Position numbers and translations under genes: made by a program
Shown here: positions 37,618 through 50,448 of the stretch, in pieces
Layout of the letters: every line of letters starts with the position of its first letter
Position numbering within the stretch: position 1 is the first letter of the stretch
Origin: Carya illinoinensis
Lineage: Eukaryota; Streptophyta; Magnoliopsida; Fagales; Juglandaceae
NCBI RefSeq assembly: GCF_018687715.1
Contig: NC_056752.1
Coordinates: forward strand, 51,988,653 to 52,052,652
Reading direction: 5' to 3'
Length of the DNA: 64,000 bases
The notes under the pieces: model-generated
Told to the model about the DNA's origin: nothing
What the model saw: only the letters and a program-made list of their open reading frames with translations
Databases searched by the model: none

Positions 37618-38584
37618 CTAGGTGGGAGCAACGTGCAAAGCACGTTTGTCTAATTTTATGAAATGATTATTTGTAAAAAATAATATATATTTTATAAAAA
37701 TTATTGATGTCACTTAATAATTTAAGGCATATTAGAGAAAATAAAAAAATTAGTTCAAAATATCATATAATCCAATACATGTTTATAACATCTATAATTT
37801 TAGCAAAGATGTATACGAAAAATTTAATAAAAGTCTAACATAAACGGTAGTTCAAAATATGTATCGTTTGATGTTTGTATTATTATTCATCAATTTATGT
37901 CATCCTGTAGACGATCAATAGAGACAACATTGAATTCTTATTTTGCTGTTGGTTAAGTCGATCAGGGACAACATAAAGTTAAAACATAATCTTTTTATAA
38001 AATTTGTGGTATAATATTTTCTATATATAGCATATATATAAATCCTAAAATATATTTTGAAGTTGTTGGCCAAATTTACTCTTTCTTGATTAGCTCAAGG
38101 ATCACGGCCTTTGTCATGTACCCATCATAGCAAGCCTACGTGTGGAATATGACTTAGCGGAAGTTACGTCCTACTACCATGGGAAAAGAAAAAACACTTT
38201 GATTAAACACACTTGTATTATATATTATATGAGATTTTTAAATTTGAAATATTCAATAATCTGAGTTAATGAAACGTATAATACACGTATATTATATTTA
38301 GAGATTTACGTCTTATGTACCTAATACACGTGTATATGTTAAGGAAAATGAGAAAAATATAATAACTAATATTTAATTACTTATTATTATATAAACTATT
38401 AAGTATTATTATTATTGTAATTAATAAATCATATAACAACATTGAATGCTATCTCTCTCAATATTTATGTCTTCATTTTATATTTCAAACCGTTAAAATA
38501 AACGGTGTTAACTTTAACGGAAAAACAAGAAAAACCGTTAAAACAAGATTTTCCGTTACATACACACTTTTTATATATAGAAGA
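37618..38584 (-). mobile_element. Non-autonomous Helitron
   Basis: Read on the minus strand it begins A|TCTTCTATATATAAAAAGTG and ends with a short hairpin (ACGTGCTTTGCACGT), then TGCTCCCAC and CTAG|T. A 5' TC, a 3' hairpin about ten bases before CTRR, and insertion between A and T without a target duplication are the defining marks of Helitrons. The 967-bp interior is AT-rich with repeated CCGTTAAA-type motifs and lacks Rep/helicase sequence. It ends about 330 bases upstream of the BRCC36 start codon. Confidence 0.75.
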
Positions 38585-38913
38585 TAATAAATAATTTAAT
38601 TTATTAAATTTAAAAAAAAAATAGTATCAAGAAATTACATTTTAATAATATTTTATTTATTTTTTAATTTTTATCTGTATAATCGAACGAGAACCAAAGG
38701 AGTGGATCGAAACGAGTACCATAACAAGTTGTAACCAACCGTACCGTAACAATCTTCACCGTCAAGCAATCCATTTGCATCCGAACTCCGAAGACCCTCG
38801 ACTCGTACGCGGCGTGCCTCAGGTCTCGAAGATCCTACGAATCCCTCCCATCTCTTCCTTCCTCCAAAATTATCTAGACCTAGGAAATAGTGGGGTACAC
38901 AAAGAAAGAGGAA

Positions 38914-41900
38914 ATGTCTTTAACGTGTGTGAAAATGTCGGAAGATGTGTGGTTAACGTGTCTGACGCATGCATTGTCCACAGAGACCGAAGAGATCATG
39001 GGTCTTCTTCTCGGTGATATTGAGGTTCACTCTTTGTTATCCATTTTCCAATTTTTACTCCTTTTTATTTTTAATATTACGTCTCGTTTTATCTTCGTTG
39101 CGAATCGAGATTGCTTGGTGGGTTTGGTGTTTTTACTAGAGCTGGAATAGTTTGGATATGTCGAATTATGGATGTTTTCTGAATGGGTTTCTGACATATT
39201 GGTCATTTTTTTTTTCTCTGTGGGCTAGTGTTCCGTTGGACTGTGGGAAATTGCTCTTCTTTGAAATAAAGAGTCGGGTTCTTGTAATTTGTTGCTTGTT
39301 TTGGTTCTACTTGAACTGCTTGTACATGGATATTTTCTGAATCTGTAAAGTGAGTGATGTTGTGTTGTTATATTTTTGGTTGGAAAACGGCATTTTTTTT
39401 AAAAAAATTTCATCAAGAAGATTAAATTTGGAGTATTTAGGGCTTCAAGCTCTATTTCAGTTTCTATTTGAATATATGCTTGTGCGGGCTTTAGATGTTG
39501 ATTACATGCTGATTCTGCAACTCTACATGAAAATGTGGTTTTGGAACTTTGGCTGTAAGTATAAATTTATTTACGGAACTGAAAATGAATCTTTGGCCAT
39601 TCATTGAGTTTTTTTTAATTTTTTTTTTAATTTTTAATTTTTTATTATGTTTACACTTAACTAATCGGTGTTCTTGACTTGCAATGTGAATGGATATTAG
39701 TGTATCAAGATTTGGGTTGGTTGGACTTTTTTTTGCATGTAGTTTGGTTGGCTATTTTTTAACTAAAAGGGGATCTTGGCGCCTCCAAAATCCATACCCA
39801 GATGTTTATTCTTTGTAGGATGACCAGCGTCTTATATAACAGAAGGGTGAATGCATCTTCCTACCAAATTTTGATTGCCATCGGAGCATCGGCTTGCTAT
39901 TCTATACTTATACAATATGCATAATGTGCTTGCTCCACTTTTGAAGCACTTGGTATGTCTGATTGAGCATTAGATAGGATACTGATTCATTTTGGGGCTT
40001 GTCAAATTATAAATCCTATACAATATTCGTTGCCAACTCTGTATTAGATGCCAAATTCCCATGTCTCATTGATAAAGACTTTGTTTTGATACATACATGT
40101 TTCCCTCGAAACAATGGGATAGCATCCTAAGTTTTGTGCATGCTTTGCAATCCATTCCATGGTGGGGCATTAGCGGTGCCATACCATCTTTCCAGGCCTT
40201 GCTTACCCTGCTAGTTCGATCTCAAGATTCTAGATATCAAGCTCAAGTAATTACCTACCTCGCATGTTAGATTTGTTGTTGGGTTGTGTGCCCTAAGTTT
40301 GGAGAAAATCGAGGAAATTCCTTAATGCTTCAGCCTGTTGACTTGGATGGATTTCCAAATAATTATCTTCTCGGTCTTGAAATATGCTGGATACAGAGAT
40401 TAAAAAGAAAAAAAGAAATATGCCAGATACAGACTTACAATCTGCAGTACCAGCAACCAAATGTTTATTCTTTAATTTTGCGTCACACAGCATCTATGTG
40501 GAAATACAAGAGAATTGGATCTGTTGGAGAATAACTAATGATTTGTTGATGGATGTGATTGTTTGAAATTTTGATTTGGAAGGAAATGTGACTGTTGTGA
40601 ATAGAGATTCATTTCACGCAGTATGGATTTGTTAAGCTATGATATTTTTCTTTATTTATTTTTTAAAATTATTATAAATAACTTTATTTTTATTTTTAAA
40701 TACTGGTGATGGTGTTAATTCTGATGTTGGGATTTCAGTACTCTAAGAATGGGAGTGTAACTGCACTTATTTGGGGAGCATCACCGCAAACACGCTCTGA
40801 TCGCAGAAAGGACCGTGTGGAGACTAATCCTGAACAGTTGGCTGCTGCATCAGCTCAGGCTGAGATATCCTTGATTCTTCTTTATGTGCTTAGTCAGTCT
40901 TATTTAAATTAGCACGAATATCTATATACTCTTTGCCGCTTTCAATATATGGATGTTGTTGATCAATGAAACTAGCTATTACTTTTCCTATGATCACAAA
41001 ATTATAACTGCATGTTAATGATATGTAATCTTTAGAAATGTTTCATCCAAATGGAAAACGGCATTGCATTTCACCAGCTGGGCTCTTCTTCTGTTTGCTT
41101 AAAAGAAAGAGGAACCCAGCTTCTGTTTTCCAGTTAGTTTTCGGCTAAGTTAAATTTTCCTGGTTAATCAAACAAATTGTGATTATTAAGGAATGGAAGA
41201 TTTTTTTAGTAGATAGGCTCAGTATATGCCAAGTGAATAACCTTCTCAACTCACATGATATTGTGCAATTAACTTTAGAAAACAGAATGACCATGTCGAC
41301 CGGAAGAACAACAAGAGTAATTGGGTGGTATCATTCTCATCCTCATATTACAGTTCTTCCTTCCCATGTTGGTACGTTTTGACTATTGACTTTTTTGGCT
41401 TGATTTATTTTCCCTTATACGATTCAATCTTGTCATATTCAATGTGAGTTTTTTAGACATTTGAATTTTGTTTTGTAATTGATATGGATAATTTCGATAG
41501 GCTTATGTGTCCTTTTATATATGTGGAAATAAAGATGATCTTTTGGTTCCATCTGCAATTATGATCAAGGTGTCAACCTCTGAGTGAGATGTGAGAAAAG
41601 GACAATAGTTGATAAAGGATGATTAGAAGAAAACTATTGTAGATTTTTTTTTGAGTAATAAATTTCATTTAAAGCACAAAAGGCGCAATGCAGGTACACA
41701 GGATGTACACAAGAGAAACACCTATCTGGAAGAAGAAGAAAAAAATACATAAAAATCATGAATGTTAAGCCCATTAAAGTTTCCAGCAGCTGTCCAAAGA
41801 AAGAATATTTAAAGAGAGTTTTGAGTTCCTCTTAACTTCCATTCTCGGTCCTCAAAATTTCTGTAATATTTTTTCCTCCAAATACACCATATGAGTCAAG

Positions 41901-44900
41901 TAGCGATCATCTCCTCGCACTGCTATGATCTAGTAACTTCCCCGTAACCCTTTCCCAGCACAAAAATAGTCCACAATTCTTCTGGGCATTACCCTAGACA
42001 AACTCCCTTGACCGAAGAAGGCATTCCGCAAAACATTCACAATCCTACAATGGAGTATGAGATGATCGATACTTTCAACTCCTCTTACACGTATAACACC
42101 AATCAGTCACAATGATGTTTCTTTTTCTTAGATTATCTATTGTGACAATCTTTCCTAGAGTTGCTGCCTAAGCAAAAAATACAGATTTCTACGGGATCCT
42201 AGTGGCCAAATGCTTTTCGAAGGAAAGACGCCAAGAACGTTTCTTTTTTTAAAGTAAGGTGTTTCTACAAGTGCAGTCAATTAAAGTAAGCAGTTGATTA
42301 AAGTAATGCACGCTACTAAAACAAAATATGCTTATTAGTAATAAGCAAGGCATGTAGCTGCCAGAAAGCCTGTTCATTAGACATGGCGTTGTTATGGTTG
42401 GCAACTGGAAATTAACTATTAGTTCTCTTTGTATTCTTTGCAGATGTGCGAACTCAGGCTATGTATCAACTTCTAGATTCTGGGTTTATTGGGCTGATAA
42501 TTTCCTGTTTTAGTGAAGATGTAAACAAGGTATGTATGAAGTGCATGGTATTCAGGAAGTCGCCTTATAAAATTGTTCATTTTTCATTTTTATTTCGGGT
42601 GGTTTTAGGTTGGAAGAATCCAAGTAATTGCTTTCCAATCCTCAGACGGGAAGCAGAATCATGTGTCAAGACCTTTATCTCTATCCCCTGTAAATAGAAG
42701 TTCAATTATAGATGTTGAATCATCTTTAAGTTCCTCAGAAAATGCATCAGCAAAATCCAGCTCTGCAAGGGTAGAGAGTCCTGAACAAGACACTGGTGAT
42801 TCAACAACTGCCGGAGGTATTAAGGTATACATTCTTTTAAAGTTGAAATTTTACATATTTCTTGATCTGGTAAGTGATGCTTGAAATATAGCAGAAAATA
42901 TGGGAAAATAATAGATATTGCTTCCTGCTTACATTGTGCCGCGTTGGGTGAGTATTTGGAGAAAAGGGGTTCTTTTTCAGTTTTAATCTCTGCTTGCAAC
43001 TAATTTTCACTTGTGTATCGTGTAGATAATTTGTAGGTTCATGAATCTCTGGGAAGTTTGCCATCAACTTTAAGGCCCCATTTGGTTTCATCAATAGTCT
43101 CATTCCATTTCATCTCATCTCAACGCACTTTTCAATTTCATATTTTCAAATTTTCAACTTTTTCATCTAATCATTACAACTTTTCCAAACTTCCAAACAA
43201 AAAAAAATAATAATAATAATAATTAAAAAAAAAAATTCAAATCCAAAACAAAAATAATATTAAAAAAATTATATTCTAACAATATTGTAACTTATTTAAT
43301 ATTTTTATTCAACTTTTTCTTTCTCTTTTCTCAAAACCCCATAAAACATCTTAACTCAAACCATTTCACTACTATTCACAAATTATCTCACTACTATTTA
43401 CAGATTTCTCATTTCATCTCATTTGTGTAACCAAACGATGGTTTAAAACTGGGTTTTATGCCCTTGTTCAAACACCTGGTGGCCTGCTTATCCAGTGATT
43501 CCTAATGGTCTCTCACATGACTACTTTTATTCAATACTGTTTAGGGTCCATATATAATTTTGTGCTAATATATCGATGTCTATTTGTACTTATCAAAAAA
43601 AAAAAAAAAATGGATGTCTATTTGTATGCTTAACTGATTTCAGATAGCTAGATTACCTTTTGTCTGATGGGGAAATTTGAGTGAGTATACTCGTAATATG
43701 TCAATTATATGTGGTTTTATGTAAGGATGATTTGGTTTTTACAATTGTCACTATATGCAGTGTATGATTGGCTAGGATGGTGAATGATACAATTTCTACA
43801 ATTATCACCATATGAAATGTGTACTTGTGTTTGATTGGCTAGGGTGGTGGAAGATCCACGGACTTGGGAGTTCTCTTTGCGAATGCGGATGCTGATTATA
43901 TAGGGAGGAAAAGGATGGGAGGAAGCTACCATGCTGATAGTTCAGAAAATGTTGTTGATATAGACCCCATGGATATGTCTGAGAGCATGCAAGAGGCTAT
44001 GCACCGTTCAAATTTGGATGTGAGGTATACATGAGTATGTACTTGATCACTTGGTATCTTTTTTATTTTCTCCTATAGTGATAAAAGAATAATTTTTATT
44101 TTCTCCTATGTACTGGTTTTGATATCCCTCTGTCCTTTTAATTGAAATGGCAAGTTGAGCTTGGATCATTTAGGGCTTATAAAAGTTCTGTTGTTTTTTT
44201 TATTTTATTTTTTTGGCTTTTCAAGTATACAGTGTCTTTGCTGAGGGGCATGGTATTTCATGTTCATGTGACCTCATTACAATCTTTACTATTTATAAAT
44301 TCTTTTGTTACCTTTTTTGGATGTATAGGGGGTGGTTTGGAGTTAGAGTGTGTTCTATGGATTGGTGTGTTCTGGTATCCTTATAAACCCCCACTGTATG
44401 CGTGTTTTATTTTACGCTGTGATTCTCGTGTATACTGTCTTTGTATTTCTCTTCTTCTATTTTACCTTAGAAAAGAGAGGGTTTTTGCTTTTATTTAATC
44501 TAGTGTGCTGGGGTTTTTTTAAGGCACCTTAAATCTTGAATTGCTTTTGTTTATTGGCAGAGGTGCAGAGCATGTCAGGAAAGAAATTCCTCTTCATATT
44601 TTGTCAACGTCATCCCTTATTGAGCTTGAGTCTCCTCTAATGTCATTTACAGACTTGCAGCATGTGCTATATGAAGAGGAGCAGGCAGCATATAACCAAG
44701 CTGTATCGCAAAATGCTAGGTGTTCAAATGATAAGCTGCAAAACTTATAATCATTTGGCTGTACTTTCTTTATGTTTTATACTGGTTCTGCTAATCCTTT
44801 CCTATTCTTTCTGATTTACTTGACTTTTACATAGGGATGGGAAAGTGCATCCTCTTACTTTCATACATCACACCTCAACTTATCAGGCTTCCATGTGCAA

Positions 44901-45680
44901 ATTAATGGAATATTGGTCAGAATCAAATGCCTACCCCTTTTGCAATTGTTAGTGCTTGGATTATGGTTTATGCTGAATTTTTTTTTTCTTTGGAGTCTAT
45001 TGCAGTTTAAGTCCTGCCATAAATGTTCTCATGGACCGCTTGAAAGAGAATGAGATTCAGGTATTGAACAAAACTAAATATATGCATTTTGTATTCAATA
45101 AGGACGCTCTATTGATCTCATTAGACTATATATATATATATAATTTTAAAGGAATTTGGATTGATGTGACATACCGTTTTGAGCTTGAGTCATTTTGCAG
45201 TTTCAAATTTCAATCTATATCTCCTTGCAACTCATATTTCAATTGGTGATCCTTCACTATCCATTTTATGAAAACTAGTTTGCTTGCTTCCGACTTATGC
45301 TGTAGGTGCTTGCTTGATGCATAGATGACCCATAATATGGTGGGTCACATTGTTTTCGTGCTTCAGGGCCTAAATTTAATAGTTCATTCTTCAGTTTGCA
45401 TATCGCCCTGGTACTACAGTTCCTATTTCAAGCATGTTTACTAATTTACCTGGCTTTGCTTAAACAGTTAGCAAAGTTGATCAGTGAATCCAAAAGTTTA
45501 GAGGCTGAGGGTCTTAGAGCGGGTGAATCAAGTTCAGGATCTCCTCGACAAATTCCATATCATGATCTTCGAGGAAATGCTGCGTTTGGTAACAGGGACT
45601 TGTACAGTTCAGCTGAACCGATTAGCATGAGGCCAAGTGTTGCTGGTCCTGGTAGCCGGAGCAGAAAAGGGTCTCACTGA
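38914..45680 (+). CDS. BRCC36: Lys-63-specific deubiquitinase BRCC36
   Basis: JAMM/MPN+ zinc metalloprotease that cleaves K63-linked ubiquitin in BRCA1-A and BRISC-type complexes; the plant protein is linked to DNA repair and recombination. Exons: 38914-39024, 40739-40864, 41284-41371, 42444-42529, 42609-42824, 43843-44024, 44561-44719, 44835-44915, 45006-45060, 45468-45680; phases join to 438 aa. Visible: TETEEIMGLLLGDIE with the catalytic Glu (about residue 27); GWYHSHPHITVLPSHVD with zinc ligands His96, His98, Asp109 and Ser106; DVRTQAMYQLLDSGFIGLI; the conserved SESMQEAMHRSNL; RDGKVHPLTFIHHTSTYQAS; and a coiled C-terminal helix (LMDRLKENEIQLAKLISES). The start MSLTCVKMSEDVWL matches the Arabidopsis family start. 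Intron 2 is AT-AC and listed separately. No broken residue is seen. Confidence 0.95.
40865..41283 (+). other. U12-type AT-AC intron of BRCC36
   Basis: The 5' splice site reads ATATCCTTGA directly after exon 2, exactly the U12 AT-AC donor consensus ATATCCTT. The intron ends AAAAC just before AGAATGACC. A branch-point-like CAATTAAC lies about 11 bases before the end, the usual U12 distance. Joining here gives GCT GAG | AGA ATG ACC, continuing the conserved AQAE-RMT segment in frame. No GT donor nearby gives a sensible protein. Confidence 0.88.
41645..42250 (-). mobile_element. LINE (non-LTR retrotransposon) 3' fragment in a BRCC36 intron
   Basis: It begins on the plus strand with a T run (a reversed poly-A tail), then carries CAGGTACACAGGATGTACAC like the other LINE tails in this window. 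Read on the minus strand, the middle has degenerate reverse-transcriptase zinc-binding (zf-RVT) sequence, with CYTCKR and a broken frame through 42110-41900. Several stops show it is dead. A target duplication was not found, so the right limit is approximate. Confidence 0.6.
43074..43441. repeat. MITE in BRCC36 intron 5 with 5-bp duplication
   Basis: Ends GGCCCCATTTGGTTTCATCA and the complement of CCATCGTTTGGTTACACAAA form an imperfect terminal inverted repeat. It is flanked by TTTAA at 43069-43073 and 43442-43446. Subterminal CATCTCATCTCA motifs occur at both ends; the middle is AT-rich. A possibly related but more degenerate element lies at about 46061-46250. Confidence 0.65.
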
Positions 45681-48600
45681 AATCTGAAAACACAGCGTCT
45701 TCTCAATGCATGTTGTGTTATGTATTTAAATGTAGAAACCTCGAAGCAAAAAAAAAAAAAGTTGTTTTATGGAATGTGGCATTTTATATCTCCACATATT
45801 TCATTCTTTTTTGCAGTGTGCGCCCCGCCCCACCGCCCGCACCGCCGGGGGGGGGGGGTGTGGGGGTGGTGGAGGAGGGCATCTGTACTGTTTATCCATA
45901 CATTTAATACTAGTGATTTAAAAGGACCTGACCCCAATATCAGTCATATGGCATATTTGAGTTCGCGCCTATGCATATTATATTCATTTTGGATGTATTT
46001 ATATTGTGAAAGTTAGAAATAATGCGTGTATTCTTCTGCTTCGAATGGATTTGAGATTTAGGTGTGTTTTAGATAGTGAGATGAGATTATTTTAAATGAA
46101 TGAATAAAATATTATTTTTCTAATATTATTATTATTTTGAGATTTGAAAAAATGGAATTGTTTATTATATTGTGTGAGAATTTAAGAAAATTATAATAAT
46201 AAATATGATGAGATGAAATATTTTTACCATTCGGATACTTTCACTGTGCTACAATTTTATCCTCTCATTTTATTCTTTGCAGGAAACGTAGTCTTTTCCT
46301 TTTTATGGTTACTTATACGTGCACAGAAAAACTTCAGAGAGAGTAAGAGGGGAAACTACAGAACTTTCTTAAAAAAATTTCACTGGTTAAAACAGCCAAA
46401 AAATAATATTTAATACGTTTCACAAAATTTTATTTCAGTAAAATATTTCATTCGATGAATCTGATTAATTTATAATAACTTTAATATAGAAACCTATATG
46501 TATACATTTATTTATTTATTTATTTTTTCTTTTGGAAAACACATAGTATCATGCTCTTGAAAAACACATGCAACACACGCATGCACGCACACAGAGTAGA
46601 TTGAGAGTGACAAATTTGAGGCAATAAGGTTGGTCGTGGTCATGCATGGAAACGATTCCCGAAGCGAATCAGATCAGCCCACTTCTCTTTGCTCATCTTT
46701 ACAGGTTGCTCCTGCCCCTCCTTTACCCGTCTCCGAGAGAATGGAGGCCAGATCTTCTCATTTCTTCCTTTGGACAGAGGAGTCCAAAGGAAGAAAGAGC
46801 TTAAAAAAAAAAAAATATGGAATAGCAGCCGCAGTAGTAGTGGGAGAAGCAAAGAAAAGAAAAAGATGAAAAGATGGTCAAATGAAACCTCGAAGACTTG
46901 CTATTCCATCATAAGCTTCAAACTCTCTTTATTGAAACTCCCCAATTGGCCTTCCCTTTTCCCTTTTCCTTTTTTTATTTTTTCTTTGCATTTTTTTATT
47001 TATTTTATTTTTAACTTTCGAGATCGATCTTCCTCATCTCTGCATGAAGGACAAAAAAGAAAAGGAAATGCAACAATATATTAATTTCACCTACGTATAT
47101 TCTCACTTGTAAGACATTAGAATACATTTCTGACATCGAAATGATCAGACTACTTGTGATTGAGGAACGTGAGTGCATGGTAATCCTAAAGAGAAAAACT
47201 CAAAACTGTTCTTCAATAATTGGACCTAGCTAGCTAGTTGTCTGTATAAATTAAAGAGCGTTTTCTTTAATTCGAATTGACAGAGGACTTTAAGTACGAA
47301 TAAGGGAATATTCATAATTGAAAAGCAATAAGTATTTTTTCCAGTATATATTGACTGTCAATTTTGGTGATTCCCAAAGAACAATTGAAAGAGACTTAAC
47401 CCGCCCATCGTGTATGTTGGGATAAGCTGTGTCTGGCCCTCTTCATAGGTCTTCTGTTTAGAATATTCATTACATGGTAGGGATTTCTTTGTTTTGGATT
47501 CCACATTGTCCAATAACTTAGAGCCAAATGTGACATTATTTTTATCGTTTTTTTTTTTTCGGTTTTCCTCTCTTTTTTTTGTGGTGGGTCTAATGTGTTA
47601 AGTTTTGCTAGCTTGTGGGGGATTTCATGCACTTGAAAGTGCCATTTAGTGAAAGGGTCCCATACTAATGTTTGGTCAAATATTGGCCTTTCTAGGGTTC
47701 ATGGTTTATGATGGATTAATGCATGTATTTTGAACGAGGTTTGTTAGTAAAATTAAATAATAAAATTTATTTATTTCTACTAGCTTAAGCTTTTGGTACA
47801 AGTACTGATTTTACATAATATCAAAGCATGGGTCTTGAATTTTAATCAAGAGAGTGTGAGTGTTAAAATATAAATTAAATAATAAAATATACATCTTTCC
47901 ATAAATTTAAACTTTTGAAATAAGTAGTACTACTGATTTTACACGAAGATACTTTTTTTTTTTTGATAAGTCTACACTAAGATACTAGCAGCTAGTTACG
48001 TATGGAATAGACTAAATTATTAATTGACTTTTGCCAAATCATTCATCTTACTTCAGCTTATTTCAGATGAATTGAGCAACGGCTTTGGTGGTAATTAAAA
48101 GCTAGGCCTAGGTATAAAAATCTTGCCAAGGAAATGTAAGTACTAGTTCTCACTGAAGAGTTGCAAGCTGGATAACTAGCACAAAGATATCCTGAAACCA
48201 ACCATTTTCTACAAACTATTTATGGCATTTTGGTTTTGGTTTTCATTTTCAAGATCAGGGACCATATAGTTAAGAGAACATGAATTTTAGGCATGCGATC
48301 GAATTATATATATTTAATCAATTGCACTATTGATCAGTACTACTCACAAGGTAGGTAATTAAAGGTTATTGGTTTGACTCTTCTCCTCTTCTCCTCTTCT
48401 TTCCTTTAGTAAATTTAATTGCTTCGGAGGTTAACAATTAACAAAGGTTTTTCCCAAAAGAAAAGTTGCTCTGTTGTTTATACCTATATGTTAGGGAGCT
48501 CCGCACATTGTTTTTAGTCTAAGTTGTGACCTAGTCCTCATAAATAATACTGAGGTTTCTGAACTGCTTAACGAATACTGAACTATATTTTATTTTCTAA

Positions 48601-49090
48601 AATTATCTTTCAAATTAACCATGTGTAATGAGCTTTACCTCCATTTTGATTCGGGTCTCTAGATCTACCTTTATTGAGTAAGTTGAGTGAGGAAGAAGTA
48701 GTCTTAGTGAATATATCCTAAAACTAGCTCCTCCAGATCGAGAGCCTTCCTCCTCGAAAGAGAGAAGAAAAAGAAAGGAAAGAAAGATGACTTGTTCCAA
48801 GGGGGTGAAAACCATGTAAAGAAGAGCATGCACTAATGTAATGCAACTTGGTAGTGTCTACATTCATGAGGTTACTCATGTTAGAAATAGAAATCCTTAA
48901 AGAAGCTGTATAGCCAAAGACCAAAGTGTTTATTCAAAGTTCAAAATATCCTCTGGAATCGTAGCTGGAATTTTCCTTTATCTCTTTTTTACTCCTTTAG
49001 ATTTTCTTGATTCCATTTATCAAGGTTGCCAGTTGAGAGCACGAAAAAGTACGTACACGGCCCTCCACTTATTCCCTTTATCTGTCACCT
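45681..49090. other. Intergenic region
   Basis: Starts with the BRCC36 3' UTR (about 300 bases), which includes a G12 tract at 45847-45858 within a GC-rich patch. About 46061-46250 is a degenerate MITE-like segment with GAGATGAGAT / GATGAGATGAAAT ends. 46762-46795 is a perfect hairpin (listed separately). 47390-47640 and the rest show no recognisable exon. Confidence 0.5.
46762..46795. repeat. Perfect 14-bp hairpin
   Basis: The left arm TTCTTCCTTTGGAC, the six-base loop AGAGGA and the right arm GTCCAAAGGAAGAA form an uninterrupted stem. It matches no microRNA family I recognise. Function unknown. Confidence 0.8.
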
Positions 49091-49733
49091 GAACTCGAAT
49101 ATAAATACCCCTCGTGTCACACATTCTATCACCAATCCCTTCTTCACCTTCTGATATAATTTCAAGTCATTACATTTTCTTGAGGTTTGTTCTTTAATGT
49201 CTTTAACTTCTTCTCTGTGTTCCCCATTACTTCTTCTTCTTCTTCTTTTCATCTTTCTTCTCAATTTGAAGGCATATAGCTGATTCTTAAGTACTGTCCT
49301 TTCTCATCAAAGAAAATGAAATCATAGTTGGGGAGCCATGCCTCATGCCTCTTGCTTCTGAGTCTTGGTTTCTTCGCATAGTTAGCAGAAGTACTAGTGG
49401 CAGTGCTCTTGGAGATGATCTAGGTGTAAATAATACGTACTGGCATGCCACATTTTATTGCAGAGCACCAATATTCTCATTTATTTTTTGTTTTTTTGTT
49501 TTTTGTTTTTTTCATAAGCAAATGAGCAGCAATTAAAGTTAAGAGAGTTGAATTAATAACCTTTACCCTATATTTTGGTGTCATTGATATGGTGAGGTCT
49601 GGTGCTGTGATCAGGACTAGCAAGAGAGCAGCAAAATTCAAGTCTCAGTAATTTAAAAAGCCATGTCAATATGCCAGTGAATTATTCAAATTAAACCACT
49701 GAAATAATCCAGGAATTTTTGGATGCAGAAAAT
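49091..49733 (+). promoter_or_regulatory. TATA box and leader of the RanBP2 zinc-finger gene
   Basis: A TATA box-like TATAAATA lies at 49101-49108. A probable 5' UTR exon ends at a TTGAG|GTTTGT donor near 49183, and a GGATGCAG acceptor lies just before the start codon at 49734, giving a leader intron of about 540 bases. CT-rich tracts near 49225-49260 are in that intron. Transcript structure is inferred from splice-site sequence only. Confidence 0.4.
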
Positions 49734-50448
49734 ATGAGCCGGCCAGGAGACTGGAACTGCAGGTCATGCCAGCACCTCAACTTCCAGAGGCGTGACTCGT
49801 GCCAACGTTGCGGGGATCCTAAGTCCGGTGATAGAGGTGACTTCGGGGGATTTGGTGGGAGAGGTGGGTCTTCCTTTGGGTTCAGCACAGGCTCGGATGT
49901 CAGGCCAGGTGACTGGTACTGCACCGCCGGCAACTGTGGGGCGCACAACTTTGCTAGTCGGTCGAGCTGCTTCAAGTGTGGTGCATTTAAGGATGACTCA
50001 TCTGGGGGCTACGACAGCGACATTCCCCGCTCAAGAGGTTTTGGTATTGGTAGTGGTGCTGGGGGTGCTGGCGGTGCTGGCGGTAGATCTGGTTGGAAAT
50101 CTGGAGATTGGATTTGCAGCAGGTGATTTTATTTATTTAATTAGTTTCCCTATCGAAACAGAGAGCGTTTCATGTACATCTCTGCTTTTTGTTTGGCTGC
50201 TCTTCTTTGACTGCTTTTAATTAACTTTAAGACACTTTAGTGTTTGAGTGCCAAAAGTTATTGCATGCATAAACCATATAGCTTCATTAATGAATGAGAA
50301 GATTAGTCATCTCAGTCTGAGTTTATAATTAACGAGAATATTTGTGATCTTTTTTTGTTGGTGGGGGGATAGGTCGGGATGCAATGAACACAACTTCGCT
50401 AGCAGAATGGAATGTTTCAGATGCAATGCCCCGAGGGACACATACTAG
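49734..50448 (+). CDS. RanBP2-type zinc-finger protein with three fingers
   Basis: A small, glycine-rich protein with three RanBP2-type (zf-RanBP) fingers; in plants and animals such fingers bind single-stranded RNA or ubiquitin. Exons 49734-50122 and 50373-50448 join to 154 aa. Finger 1: DWNCRSC ... DSCQRCG (about residues 6-27). Finger 2: DWYCTAGNCGAHNFASRSSC followed by FKCG. Finger 3: DWICSRSGCNEHNFASRMEC followed by FRCNAP, split by the intron after CSR. Linkers are Gly/Ser-rich (GGFGGRGGSS; GAGGAGGAGGRSG). The paired NFASR motifs in fingers 2 and 3 are typical of the plant family. The stop is followed about 20 bases on by a possible 3' UTR intron (GTGAGTATAT donor near 50468, acceptor CTCTGCAG near 50645). 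Target RNA unknown. Confidence 0.92.

Noticed and set aside
40380..40440. Tandem duplication AAATATGCTGGATACAGA / AAATATGCCAGATACAGA in BRCC36 intron 1
   Set aside because: A short, two-copy local duplication of no evident consequence.
46640..46869. Overlapping frames on both strands
   Set aside because: Low-complexity Lys/Leu/Phe sequence around the hairpin, with no homology I can name and no splice context.
47390..47640. LTR remnant
   Set aside because: CCACATTGTCCAATAAC resembles sequence seen near some plant LTR ends, but no paired end or target duplication is visible.
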